42,534 nucleotides of DNA. Origin: an uncultured Clostridia bacterium (GTDB lineage Bacteria > Bacillota > Clostridia > Christensenellales > UBA1242). The DNA lies in assembly GCA_937893125.1 (NCBI GenBank), contig CALBHW010000004.1, forward strand, positions 1-42,534, written 5' to 3'. Positions 20,860 through 30,639 of the stretch are shown one piece after another (within the stretch, counting starts at the first letter, position 1; every line of letters starts with the position of its first letter). The notes below the pieces were generated by a model. That model made no database searches. It was not told the DNA's origin and saw only the letters and a program-made list of their open reading frames with translations. The position numbers and the translations under genes are program-made.

Positions 20860-23397
20860 TCATCTTCTATTCAAAAGTTTTTGCATTTCGGCGTTAAGCT
20901 CGTCGAAATCTGACCCAGAGTCGCTATCTCTTCTCGATTTTGAAGTTGACGATGTCCTTCTACTTGTTCTACGCCCGCCATCTAAACTTCTTCTTCCACT
21001 TCTTGGCTCTTCAACATCAACTCGTCTCCTTGAAGTTGCCCTTCTTCTTGGTGCTCTATCGTCATCCTCGTCATCGTCAATTCTTGACCTTCTAGAAGTT
21101 CTTTCACGACGCTCTTCCCTTTCTAAGCGGTCATCTCTATCACGAGCCCCACGCCTTTCGTCGTCATCATATTCATCTTCATAATCTCTTCTTGACCTTT
21201 CTTCTCTCTCATCTCGTCTACTTCTTGGTTCTTCGCGTTCTTCTCTTTCGTCTCCATAGTCATCCGATTCGTCCATTTTTGAAATGGTTTTATTAAGGTC
21301 ATTTTCAAATTCTTGCTTATTTTTTTGAAGAATCATATTATTTTCGTCGATTTGTCTTTGAATTTGCTCCAAATCTTCCGTTTGGTCATTTGTTGCCACC
21401 GTTTGTGGCTCAACATTTTGAACAGGCGCTTGTTGAACCTCTACCACTGGCTCTTCTTGACTTTGAACTTGATTTTGAGAGTAGTCTTGTGCTACAGTCT
21501 CTGGTGCGACTTGTTCCGCCACAATATTTTGTTCTTGCGAAACATTTTGTTGTCCCAGTTGATCTTGAGGAACTTGCTCATTCGTTTGTTCTCCATATCC
21601 AGCTTGGTCAACATATTGCGAATTTGCATCCGCATATTGTCCGTCTTGCGCTACATATTGGTTGTTCGCGTCATAATTTTGCGTATTTTGGTCGTAAACT
21701 TGTGAATTTTGCTCGTAAGTTTGCATATTTGGGTCAACATAATCATTTTGCACGACATATTCTTTTGCGTTAGGGTCACCCACATTTTGAACGTCTTGCG
21801 CATTCATTTCTATATTTTGATTTTCGGCAAATTGCTCACCCGCTTGAACTTGCGAATTTTCTTGTTCTGCTTGCGCTTTTATACTTTCTTGCTCCGCTTC
21901 TGCTTTTGCATTTTCGTCTGATTGCTCACGCGACTCGCTCAATTCATTCATATCATTTGACGACATATCATACAAATTTTCGCTCGTCAAATCTTGATTT
22001 TGAATAAGGTCGTCTTGGATGTCAACATTTGCTCCGCCAACTCCTTGAATATCCGTCAAAAGGGCTTTTAAGTCACTATTTTCTTGAGCGAGAGTCAAAA
22101 GACGTTGGTTGCCCACTTCAGTTGCTTTATCGGTCAAAGCCTTATAAAGAGTGTTTGCATAATGTTTAAATTCAAGAGCCATTGCTTGTTCGACAAACTC
22201 TTTTTTCTCTGCGATTTCTTTTTCGCGTTTTTCAATGTCTTGTTGAAGAGAAGTTTGCTCGTCATTAAATTTAGATGTTGCTTCTTCAATGTCTTTTTCG
22301 AGTTGTTGTTGTTTCTTAATTTCGTCCGCTTGTTGTTTTCTGATATAGTTGCTTTCAATACGGTTCGTCGACTCTTCTTGTTGAGTCTTTAAACTCTCCA
22401 AGTTTTCTCTAGACGCTTGCAACTTCCTTTGCATATCCTTCAATGTTTCTTCGTAGTTCTTCTTATAATTCCCCATTTCGGTTTCAATTGAACCAATTTC
22501 GTCTTGAAGTCTACGCCTAATTTTAATAAAGGTTTCACTTTCTTTCATTGACCTTTCAAGGATAAGCGAACCATCCACGCCAAGGTCACTAAAATCATAT
22601 TCTTCGACCGCAACAGAATTTTCTCTTGCCTTTTCAAGTTCTTGTTGTTCGACAAGGGCGCGTTTTTCGAGATATTGTTGAAGGATAGGGATTCCTTCTT
22701 TGATTTCTTTTTTTGTAAACAAAATTTCATAGTCGACATACGCTGGAAGTGTTGTGACCGCTTTTGTCAAATTTCGTTCATACAACGGAAAGTTATCATA
22801 CAGACACGCGTAGATGTCGTTTTTGCTTGCCCGCACAGCCAAAATCGTAATTGTGTATACAATCGCCAAAATAAGCGGTACAAGACATGCATCAAACAAA
22901 ATAGGAATAATTTGATTTTGATTGGTGACGCTTGCATATTGAAGCCCCGCAATGAAAGAAAGGAGTCCTAGCAAAATTGTAAAGGTTGTAAAATTTTGCA
23001 TATTCTTTTCAATCGACCCCGTTCTTAAAGGTTTACCAATACATGTGTTAACATTTATATATTTAGTAGGTTCGTCCTCGCGGTTTAACATATATATTTG
23101 CCAGTTATTTCTAAGGACCTTAGGAACCTTCTTCATTTTCAAATTAAACTCAACCAAATTCTCTTCTGTAATGAAAGGTTTTGCAAGGAAATATTTGTTA
23201 AGTTTATTAACGCTTTTAAGGATCCTATTTTCATAGGAATTTTTAACAAGCGATCCAAGTACCACTACCGCCAAAATCATAATGCCGACAAAGACAACAG
23301 GCCAAAACCAAAGTTCAGCAAAAACAGTCGCAATCATCTCAATATAATCGCGCACCGCTTTTACAATTTCAGCCCCAGAAATCCCAAGCATAAACAT
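20860..23397 (-). CDS. MotA/TolQ/ExbB-like membrane protein with long coiled-coil and charged tail
   Basis: An 845-residue protein. Hydrophobic segments lie at about 29-51, 136-156 and 164-188, with an 85-residue loop between the first two: the topology of TolQ/ExbB. TM2 reads ILLGLLSFIAGL, close to the LLGLLGT-x-x-GL motif of that family, and TM3 (ACLVPLILAIVYTITILA) also fits. Residues about 235-450 are coiled coil, about 490-690 are rich in Gln, Asn and Glu, and about 720-845 are Arg alternating with Glu or Asp. The function is unknown; a proton-channel partner (MotB/ExbD/TolR) is absent here. It follows addA after 81 nt on the same strand. An AAGGTAGGA site lies upstream of the ATG. Confidence 0.6.
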   Translation of the reverse strand: MFMLGISGAEIVKAVRDYIEMIATVFAELWFWPVVFVGIMILAVVVLGSLVKNSYENRILKSVNKLNKYFLAKPFITEENLVEFNLKMKKVPKVLRNNWQIYMLNREDEPTKYINVNTCIGKPLRTGSIEKNMQNFTTFTILLGLLSFIAGLQYASVTNQNQIIPILFDACLVPLILAIVYTITILAVRASKNDIYACLYDNFPLYERNLTKAVTTLPAYVDYEILFTKKEIKEGIPILQQYLEKRALVEQQELEKARENSVAVEEYDFSDLGVDGSLILERSMKESETFIKIRRRLQDEIGSIETEMGNYKKNYEETLKDMQRKLQASRENLESLKTQQEESTNRIESNYIRKQQADEIKKQQQLEKDIEEATSKFNDEQTSLQQDIEKREKEIAEKKEFVEQAMALEFKHYANTLYKALTDKATEVGNQRLLTLAQENSDLKALLTDIQGVGGANVDIQDDLIQNQDLTSENLYDMSSNDMNELSESREQSDENAKAEAEQESIKAQAEQENSQVQAGEQFAENQNIEMNAQDVQNVGDPNAKEYVVQNDYVDPNMQTYEQNSQVYDQNTQNYDANNQYVAQDGQYADANSQYVDQAGYGEQTNEQVPQDQLGQQNVSQEQNIVAEQVAPETVAQDYSQNQVQSQEEPVVEVQQAPVQNVEPQTVATNDQTEDLEQIQRQIDENNMILQKNKQEFENDLNKTISKMDESDDYGDEREEREEPRSRRDEREERSRRDYEDEYDDDERRGARDRDDRLEREERRERTSRRSRIDDDEDDDRAPRRRATSRRRVDVEEPRSGRRSLDGGRRTSRRTSSTSKSRRDSDSGSDFDELNAEMQKLLNRR

Positions 23398-23478
23398 ATT
23401 TTAATCCTACCTTTTAATTCTAAACGGAAGTAGTATATCACAAGTTTTGCCAAAATAAAAACAAAAACCAATAGTTTT

Positions 23479-26400
23479 TTAAAAAATTTTTACAAGTTTT
23501 TCTAGGCAAAAAGAATAGATAAAAACGCTTTCGAACCGCACGTTTAGCGCTTTTTGCAAGCAAATAGCGTATAATTTGAGTTGAACTAAATATTTTTCGA
23601 CCAATTGGTCGGCGTTTTTTACGTTGGTTGTCTTATAGTCAATAAGAACCCACTTATTATTCACACTGACCAACAAGTCAGCGACTCCTTGGACGATAAT
23701 TTTGCTTTTATTTTCTCCGCCAAAAATGTCGTTATAAGGAATGTAACTAATAAAAGGAAGCTCCTTTTTTTGCTCCAAAATAGTGCCAAGTGCCTTAATA
23801 TTTTTGATGCAATTTTTAATTTTTTGACCATCCACAAAATAAAAATTTTGGTCGTTTTTATCTAGATTTTCTTCAATGATTTTGTTTAAGAATTCTTCCG
23901 AATAGTCCTTTGTAAAATCAATTTTTTCAAGGATTTTATGGTACATTGTACCCACTTTTGCGTGGTCAAATTTTTCTCTTTTTGGTTCAAAAATTGACAG
24001 TTTTTTAGGTTCAAAATTGAAACTTTCAAGGCTTTCACTATGTTCCAAAAGAAGGCTTGAAACGCTATTTTTAAGTGCAATATTTTGTGGTTTTTTAAAC
24101 TTAAAATCAATTATTTTTGATAACTTTTTGCACTCATTTTTGTCGTAATTTTCAAAATTTGGACGCTCAATTTCGTGCGTGTCAGGGACAAAAAAGTCGT
24201 CAGAATAGACATTAAAATAGGCTTCCCCACTACTTAAATTTACCTTTAAATCTTTTTTATTTTGGGTAAGCCCCACAAAATCATTATGAGATAGCGCCCC
24301 TAAAATCCACGACAAATAGTTGTTAACTCCGCGCGCATCTTCGCTATCTTCCACATATTTTACCTTTTCCAAATTGGCACTTGCAAGCACAAAAAGGTGA
24401 TTTTTTGCACGCGTTAAAGCGACATAAAGAAGCCTCATTTCTTCCGCTCTTTCAAGTCGTTTTTTCTTTAAAGAGATACAACTTCTTGACAAATTCAGAC
24501 TCTTTTTATTTTGTAAAATGTCAAAAGTTTCCATTCCAAGCCCCAAATCTTTATCCATCAAAATTCGCGACATAAAGGTCATATTTGAAAAGTCATTTCC
24601 ACAGCCAACAAGGAAAACAATTGGGTATTCCAGCCCTTTACTTGAATGAATTGTACCTAGTTTTACAGCGCTATTTCCACCCACAAAAGACGACTTAAAT
24701 TTGTTGTCTTTTGCATAATTTTTAACAAAATCAAGAAAGCCTACAAGGTCATATTCAAACTCTTTACTCCCAGTTGACGCGACAAAATCCTTAACCAGTT
24801 TTTCGCGACTTGCTCCATTTGGGAGAGATAAAAGGTAGTTTAAATAATCAAATTTTTCGCAAACTTCACATAAAAATTCGTGCAGTGAAAGGTAATTTAT
24901 TTTGTCAGATAGTTCTTTTATTGAGTCAAAAAAAGCCGTCAATTTTTGCCTAATTTTTTCTTTTTTTCCTTCGTTTTTATATCTTAGGACACTTTCATAA
25001 AAGAACTCTTCGTCATTAAAATCGACCCTTATTTCACCTAATTCATCAAATGAAAATTTATAAAAAGGTCCACTTAAAACAACAGCCAAACTCTCGTCGT
25101 CGTGAAAATTATTTATGATTTTTAGAACTGAAATAAGAAGTAAAACATCTTTATTCCCATACATTGAATCAATCAAATTTGTTTCAATCGGGACCTTATA
25201 TTCAAGCAAAACTTTTGATATTTTTTTGATATATTCGTTGTCGCGACAAAGGATTGCGATATCGTTAAACCCAATATCTTTTTCACACTTTTCTTTTGCG
25301 TCGTAATACTTTTTCCCAACAAGTTCTAGTATCTTTTTAGCGACAATCATCGCTTCTTTTCTATCGCTTGTTAATGCGTTTTTATAGTCGTTTTTATCTC
25401 CTAAAACGCTATAAATTTTGTCATAAGTTTGCTCTTCATTTTGTTTTTTTTCGTCCACCAAATCAATTTCGACGATAGGTTCATTTGAGCAAATTTTATA
25501 TTCCGCTCGCCCCTTTAAATCACCATTTTTCTTGTAATCGACCCCGCCAAAGTCTTTTGACATACACTTGTCAAAAATCTTGTTTACAAACTCCAAAATG
25601 ACCGAGTTGCTCCTAAAATTCTCATTCAAATTGACAAGAGTTCCGTTGTTTTTACCTTCATAATCGCTAGCTTTCCCGACAAAAATATCAGGTGTGCTAT
25701 TTCTAAAACCATAAATACTTTGTTTTATATCTCCCACCATAACCATTTTTGATTTTGTTGACAAAATGGACAAAATTTTCTCTTGCACACTGTTTATATC
25801 TTGATATTCATCGACAAAAATATAGTCAAATTTAAAAGAAGATAAAATTTCAGGATTTTTAAGTAACACAAGAAAATTGCCTTCAAGGTCGTTAAAGTCA
25901 AGCCCATTTTTGCGGTTTTTAAGTGCTAAGTACTCCTTTAAATAAGACTTTGTAACTTCAATAAATTTTGACAAAAATTTCCTTGTAGTCTCAAGGTCGT
26001 CACGCAATTCTTCGTCTTTTTTTTCTACAATAACAAACTTTTTTATGTCATCAATTCGACCTTTTATAATTTCCCAACAAGCCTTAAAATCATCACGATA
26101 TGCCTTGTCGTCGTCAGTTAATTTTACTTGTTTAAGGTTGGTTAAAATAATGTTTTGAAAGACTTTTCTATTCTCCAAAAAATCGTTTTTTTCTAAAATT
26201 TTACTCAAATCTTGACGCGTTTTGTCTAAAATTTCGCCATAAGTTTTTGCGCCCGCCGAATAGGCTTTAACAGATTCTTCTTTAAGCTTATTATGTAAAA
26301 ATTTAGCATTTGCACACATATATTCGTTTAAATAAATGCACGCTGGGTTGGTTTTTAGATTAGAATTCAACGTTGAAAGTGCAATTTCGTTTATATAGAT

Positions 26401-26943
26401 TTCTTCATTTTCAACACTTTTTAAAAATTCGCTAAAAGAAAGAATTGCACTTTTAAGTCCCTCGTAACTGCGCCCACTCGAAAAAAGTTGGCTTACCGAA
26501 TCAAAGGCTTCATCATTGGCCTTTGAATATACCCTAATTATTTTTTCAATTGCCTTAATTTTTAAAAATTTTGCGTCGGTATCCGACAAAACCACAAAAT
26601 TAGGTTTTATATCAAGTGCAAAGAAGTTCCTTCTTATTGATTTTGAACAAAAGCCGTGAAGAGTTGAAATATCGCAACTCGTAAGTTTATCTAGTTGTGC
26701 GCGAATTTCGAGATTATCTTTTGCTTCATCCTTTAATTTGTCTTTGAGTCTAATTTTCATCTCGCTACTTGCGCTTTCTGTAAAGGTTATAACTAGCAAC
26801 CTATCCAAACTTCCGCCACCTAAAAGATAACGATAAATTTTTTCAATTATCGTCGCCGTTTTTCCGCTTCCTGCAGACGCGGACACGAGAAGATTTTTGC
26901 TCGAATCGTCCAAAATCTTGGCTTGGTCTACTGTAAATTTCAT
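23479..26943 (-). CDS. addA: ATP-dependent helicase/nuclease subunit A
   Basis: AddA is the UvrD-like 3'-5' helicase and nuclease of the AddAB complex, which processes double-strand breaks for RecA loading. Walker A is SASAGSGKT (residues 21-29), the Walker B/motif II is FVDEYQD near residue 377, then GDIKQSIYGFRNS (motif III), LNENFRSN (motif IV), TIHSSKGLEYPIVFL (motif V) and LLYVALTRAKNHL (motif VI). The C-terminal RecB-type nuclease has GVADLL and IDYKT (DYK at about 1102-1104). Length 1154 compares with 1232 in B. subtilis. The ATG lies 3 nt after the addB stop, with GGATAA as ribosome-binding site, so translation is coupled. Confidence 0.95.
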   Translation of the reverse strand: MKFTVDQAKILDDSSKNLLVSASAGSGKTATIIEKIYRYLLGGGSLDRLLVITFTESASSEMKIRLKDKLKDEAKDNLEIRAQLDKLTSCDISTLHGFCSKSIRRNFFALDIKPNFVVLSDTDAKFLKIKAIEKIIRVYSKANDEAFDSVSQLFSSGRSYEGLKSAILSFSEFLKSVENEEIYINEIALSTLNSNLKTNPACIYLNEYMCANAKFLHNKLKEESVKAYSAGAKTYGEILDKTRQDLSKILEKNDFLENRKVFQNIILTNLKQVKLTDDDKAYRDDFKACWEIIKGRIDDIKKFVIVEKKDEELRDDLETTRKFLSKFIEVTKSYLKEYLALKNRKNGLDFNDLEGNFLVLLKNPEILSSFKFDYIFVDEYQDINSVQEKILSILSTKSKMVMVGDIKQSIYGFRNSTPDIFVGKASDYEGKNNGTLVNLNENFRSNSVILEFVNKIFDKCMSKDFGGVDYKKNGDLKGRAEYKICSNEPIVEIDLVDEKKQNEEQTYDKIYSVLGDKNDYKNALTSDRKEAMIVAKKILELVGKKYYDAKEKCEKDIGFNDIAILCRDNEYIKKISKVLLEYKVPIETNLIDSMYGNKDVLLLISVLKIINNFHDDESLAVVLSGPFYKFSFDELGEIRVDFNDEEFFYESVLRYKNEGKKEKIRQKLTAFFDSIKELSDKINYLSLHEFLCEVCEKFDYLNYLLSLPNGASREKLVKDFVASTGSKEFEYDLVGFLDFVKNYAKDNKFKSSFVGGNSAVKLGTIHSSKGLEYPIVFLVGCGNDFSNMTFMSRILMDKDLGLGMETFDILQNKKSLNLSRSCISLKKKRLERAEEMRLLYVALTRAKNHLFVLASANLEKVKYVEDSEDARGVNNYLSWILGALSHNDFVGLTQNKKDLKVNLSSGEAYFNVYSDDFFVPDTHEIERPNFENYDKNECKKLSKIIDFKFKKPQNIALKNSVSSLLLEHSESLESFNFEPKKLSIFEPKREKFDHAKVGTMYHKILEKIDFTKDYSEEFLNKIIEENLDKNDQNFYFVDGQKIKNCIKNIKALGTILEQKKELPFISYIPYNDIFGGENKSKIIVQGVADLLVSVNNKWVLIDYKTTNVKNADQLVEKYLVQLKLYAICLQKALNVRFESVFIYSFCLEKLVKIF

Positions 26944-26946
26944 TTT

Positions 26947-29900
26947 TTATCCTTCAAAATCCTTCTTTTCGACTTTTATTTTTGGGTTTCTCTTATAATT
27001 TCCGCAACTTTTATCAAATCGGCACAACCCCGCGAAATGACATCTTTTGCACGCGTCAAAAGATCCTAAAACAAGTGGCGAAGGCGTAATGTTCTTTTTA
27101 TTTATGTCATCAATTGCCCTATCAATCAAACTTATTGCATAATTTGAGTAATTATAAAAGTCATCTTTGGTTGCAAGCTTAGAATATCCGCTGTATTCTA
27201 GCCCCTCTTGACCTTTTAACTTTACTTCCACAAGGTCACTTGCCCGATTTTTTTCAATATCGCAATCACTTGCTAAAACAACTTCGTCATCTTGCAAAGT
27301 GCTTCCTTTCATTTTATAACTTTCGTAATCTCCCTTTTTGGAGTCTACAAAAGTGGATTTTATTGGAAAATAATATCCACCCGCGCAAGGAATTTTTAGC
27401 GACTCTTGAACAACCTTTTTGTAAGCGTCAAGTTGCACTTTTTTACCAAAGAAAAGTTCAGAAAGCGAAGTGTCGACATCTCCCGTTTTGTAATCAATTA
27501 TTCTAAAATATTTTGAATTTTCACTCGTAGTTAAGACATCAACCCTATCCACTTGTCCGACAAGACTTATTTTTTCGCCGTTTTTATCAAAAGAGAGTGA
27601 TTTTATTACATTTTTATTGTCAAATCTTTGTTCAAAATAAGTCGGGACAAACTTACTTTTTTTTGCGCCATAGTTTAGAACAAGCGCAAATCTAACCGCC
27701 TCTTTTTTAAGATTTCTTAGAAGGGTTTTATTTTGAGCATTTCCCTTAATTGCCTTAAAACTATCTGACTCCAATATCTCATCAAAAATATTTTTTGCGA
27801 TATTTTCTAACCTTTTTTCTTCAATTGGAAGTTTATAAGAACTTAAAAGCCGTCTTGCCAAATCGTGCATAATAAGACCAATATTAAGCGAGTCAAATTC
27901 ACCTTCTTGTTTTTCTTTAAGTTTGAGACCATATCTTACAAAATGCAAAAAAGGACAAGTCATAAAAGTTTCAACTTGCGACACGCTCACGGTTTTGTTT
28001 TTAAAAAACTGCTTGTTTTTAAGTAAAATTTTGTTCTTAAATTCAAAATTTTGAAGATCAGGCTTGCATACTTTTAAAGCATTAAAAAGCAACCCAACGC
28101 TACTATCCGCATTCCTTTGTCCGTCGTAAATTCCGCGAATCTCGCGCGTAAGGTTTGTAAACGCTACTTTTTCGCAATTGTTTTTTTGCATTAGGTCAAG
28201 AGAATTCATTGTCAAAATCGGCAAAAAATCAAATTTTGCACCACGCTCTAAAACAAACATTTTTGATATGTCGTCATAGATTTTTGATTTAAAACCTTTT
28301 TCGTAATTATAACTAATAAACAGCTTGTTTTTTGTGTTAAGTAGCAGTTCGTACGCTTTAAACCTTTCTTTTTTGTTTAGATCCATTATACTTGGCTCAA
28401 GCTTGTATTTTTCGCTCAAAAGGTCAATGTCTTTATCCAAAATTATACCCGTATCGCCCGTTTTCTTTGGAAAATCATCCTCTGTCATCGACAAAACAAA
28501 CATATTATTTTTTCTTTCAAAGAAACTCGTGCTCGCGTCACCAACAAAAACGGTTCCAATAGAAAGTGGCGTGGTTGAAAGTTTAACTTGATTAACTCCG
28601 CTAAGGAAAGTCACAAAAAACACCTTTAAATCGCATTTTTCTGTTCCTAGAACACTTGAAATATCCTCCACCAATCTTTCATATGAATCAAAATATTGCT
28701 CAAACAACTTTGCTTGCTTTAAGTCCTTTTTTGCTAGTTGAATAGTCATTTCGTCAAGTTTATTTTTTATTTCAAAATCCGAAATTAAAAGATTAAAAGC
28801 TTCTATGTAATCTTGAAAAGTTGTAGAAACATTTATTTTTTCTTGAAAATTCTTTGTTTTTTCAAACAAAACAGACCTTACCCTATCAAAATTTTCATAA
28901 AATTTATTTTCAACTTGCTTACTTAATTTTATTTCATATTGGTCGGTTAAATTGTAATAAAGGGCGTAATCTTCATAGTCATCAATTATGTATTTATCCA
29001 AATTAACAAGTGGGTTGCGCAAAAATTGCAAGGTTGACAAAAGCGAAAAATTTTCTGTTAGCATTTCAACCGCACTTTTTATAAATCTTATTAAAATGCT
29101 ATTTTTATACTCTTCTTGCGTGTCCAAAAAATAAGAAAAACCGTATTTATTAAAGACATTTTTAATTTCAACCGCTTTTTCTTGAAGAGATGGAATTGCA
29201 ACATTGATTTGGTCCAGCTTTTCGCCCTGAAAAACAAGATTTTTTATTGTCGATGCGCAAAAAACAAGCTCTTCTTCAAAATTTGCACCTTCAAACAACT
29301 CAATTTTGCTTTCCTTAACCTTTAAATTTCTAATTGAATAATTAAACAAATTGTCTTGCAAAAATTTTATCTGCGAAGTCGAATTTTCTTTTGCCTCAAA
29401 ACTATTAAAAGGCTCAAGTATTGGCAAAATATGCGTCAAATATTTTTCATTGTAAATGTGTGAGTTTTCTCCATCCGAGACGCAAATTCCAATATTAAAT
29501 TCCTTTGCCACACGCGACAAAATAGATACGATTTCGTACCCTTGAAAGGTAAATCCGTCAAAATCGGACACATAAAAAACTTTATTTTTAGCATAATTTT
29601 TTATATTTTCGTCACTAAAAAGGTTAAGCCTATCAAGGCTGTCAAGAAGCCCCTTCTCTTTCAAGCAACCTTGATATGCCTTATACAAAAGCGCTATATC
29701 GTGCAATTTATTTTTCAAAAGATCGTCACTTGATTTAACTTGTACATCGTCAAAGCCCACCTTACAACTTTTAAACTGTGCAATTGTCCCAAAAATTTCT
29801 TCTGCGAGATCGCTATCTTGATTTTTATTAAAACATAAAAGTTCGTCTTTGTGCTCTCTTAAAAGTTTTTGTAAAATCATACAACTAGTTGTTTTTGAAA

Positions 29901-30144
29901 TTACAGTTTTATCTTTAAAAATCTTGTTTGCAAAACGCGACAAAGTCAGCACTTCAATATCGCAAGTGCTGTCAATGTTTAGGCTCTCAAAAATTTGCTT
30001 TTCCATAAGAACACTCATTCTGTCTGGCACGATAAAAATATGCTGAACGTCTTGCAAATCTTGCAACGTTCTATTTTGTCCTAACCTTTTTATAAGGGCA
30101 ACTCTCGTGTCAAAACTGGTTTTGCCAAAGAAAACATTTTTCAT
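26947..30144 (-). CDS. addB: ATP-dependent helicase/nuclease subunit B
   Basis: AddB carries the second nuclease and the Chi-recognition helicase-like part of AddAB. The N-terminal region matches the family (HIFIVPDRMSVLMEKQIFESL, then EVLTLSRFANKIF). The Walker A motif, usually GR-GSGKT, is degenerate here: the start is MKNVFFGKTSFDTR. The iron-sulfur cluster cysteines are present: Cys730 (ETFMTCPFLHF) and Cys1032, Cys1035, Cys1041 (CKRCHFAGLC). The nuclease motif DYK is at about 884 (IIDYKTGD). Length 1065 compares with about 1166 in B. subtilis. No Shine-Dalgarno site precedes the ATG; a promoter ends 6 nt before it. Confidence 0.93.
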   Translation of the reverse strand: MKNVFFGKTSFDTRVALIKRLGQNRTLQDLQDVQHIFIVPDRMSVLMEKQIFESLNIDSTCDIEVLTLSRFANKIFKDKTVISKTTSCMILQKLLREHKDELLCFNKNQDSDLAEEIFGTIAQFKSCKVGFDDVQVKSSDDLLKNKLHDIALLYKAYQGCLKEKGLLDSLDRLNLFSDENIKNYAKNKVFYVSDFDGFTFQGYEIVSILSRVAKEFNIGICVSDGENSHIYNEKYLTHILPILEPFNSFEAKENSTSQIKFLQDNLFNYSIRNLKVKESKIELFEGANFEEELVFCASTIKNLVFQGEKLDQINVAIPSLQEKAVEIKNVFNKYGFSYFLDTQEEYKNSILIRFIKSAVEMLTENFSLLSTLQFLRNPLVNLDKYIIDDYEDYALYYNLTDQYEIKLSKQVENKFYENFDRVRSVLFEKTKNFQEKINVSTTFQDYIEAFNLLISDFEIKNKLDEMTIQLAKKDLKQAKLFEQYFDSYERLVEDISSVLGTEKCDLKVFFVTFLSGVNQVKLSTTPLSIGTVFVGDASTSFFERKNNMFVLSMTEDDFPKKTGDTGIILDKDIDLLSEKYKLEPSIMDLNKKERFKAYELLLNTKNKLFISYNYEKGFKSKIYDDISKMFVLERGAKFDFLPILTMNSLDLMQKNNCEKVAFTNLTREIRGIYDGQRNADSSVGLLFNALKVCKPDLQNFEFKNKILLKNKQFFKNKTVSVSQVETFMTCPFLHFVRYGLKLKEKQEGEFDSLNIGLIMHDLARRLLSSYKLPIEEKRLENIAKNIFDEILESDSFKAIKGNAQNKTLLRNLKKEAVRFALVLNYGAKKSKFVPTYFEQRFDNKNVIKSLSFDKNGEKISLVGQVDRVDVLTTSENSKYFRIIDYKTGDVDTSLSELFFGKKVQLDAYKKVVQESLKIPCAGGYYFPIKSTFVDSKKGDYESYKMKGSTLQDDEVVLASDCDIEKNRASDLVEVKLKGQEGLEYSGYSKLATKDDFYNYSNYAISLIDRAIDDINKKNITPSPLVLGSFDACKRCHFAGLCRFDKSCGNYKRNPKIKVEKKDFEG

Positions 30145-30150
30145 ACAAAT

Positions 30151-30179
30151 ATTCTAGCAAATTTTGACAATATTTTCAA
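30151..30179 (-). promoter_or_regulatory. Leaderless promoter of addB
   Basis: Minus-strand TTGAAA (30174-30179), 17 nt, TAGAAT (30151-30156), then six bases and the ATG at 30144. The predicted start is the A of the ATG itself; there is no room for a leader or ribosome-binding site. Confidence 0.65.
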
Positions 30180-30183
30180 CTTT

Positions 30184-30528
30184 TTAATTGCTTTTAAATG
30201 ACCTACTTGCATTTCCATTGGAATTCATAAAGAGCTTGACCAAAAAACAAATTTGTTTTTGTTGACTTTCCACCTTTTTTTGCAATGTTTTATTCATATT
30301 TATCTCCTTTTTTAATTGAATTTCAGTTTCGTGCAACTCCTTTAAAGTTTGAGTGAAGTTAGATTTTGCCTGTTCGCATTCACACATTATCTCCCTTGAA
30401 ACATTTTGGATCGCGCTTTTTTTGATAATTTTAACAAGCCCCAAAAAAAGCGAGTTTATTTCCTTATCCCCAATCATTTTGCACTCAAATTTTTCCTTCG
30501 CCTTCGCGAAATCAATTATGTTGTCCAC
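30184..30528 (-). CDS. Small coiled-coil protein of unknown function
   Basis: A 114-residue hydrophilic protein not recognised as any family. It starts MDNIIDFAKAKEKFECKM, a start also seen in some small Gram-positive proteins of unknown role. A helix follows, then a predicted coiled coil around residues 50-95 rich in Glu, Lys, Gln and Leu, ending in a short polar tail. The start is GTG at 30528, with AAGGAG 9 nt upstream. It lies directly upstream of addB on the same strand, but addB has its own promoter in the 39-nt gap. No membrane segment or signal peptide is visible. Confidence 0.6.
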   Translation of the reverse strand: MDNIIDFAKAKEKFECKMIGDKEINSLFLGLVKIIKKSAIQNVSREIMCECEQAKSNFTQTLKELHETEIQLKKEINMNKTLQKKVESQQKQICFLVKLFMNSNGNASRSFKSN

Positions 30529-30639
30529 CTAAAATTTCTCCTTCGATGTTAAGATTATTTCCTTTCTTCTCCCTTGTATACAACAATTTATAGATAAATT
30601 TTAATAAAAACACATATATTTAGAATAAATGGAGATAAA

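Noticed and set aside
21313..21921. Overlapping plus-strand ORFs inside the Gln/Asn-rich part of the large membrane protein gene
   Set aside because: They are antisense shadows of a low-complexity coding region and lack ribosome-binding sites.
21400..22000. CRISPR-like or tandem DNA repeat, suggested by recurring CAAA/TTTG patterns
   Set aside because: The repetition reflects Gln/Asn/Tyr codons in a low-complexity protein segment; there is no constant repeat-spacer length.
20860..23397. Zorya-type defence system (ZorA-like protein beside a helicase-nuclease)
   Set aside because: No ZorB/MotB-like gene is present, and the adjacent helicase-nuclease is clearly housekeeping AddAB. Only the architecture is similar.
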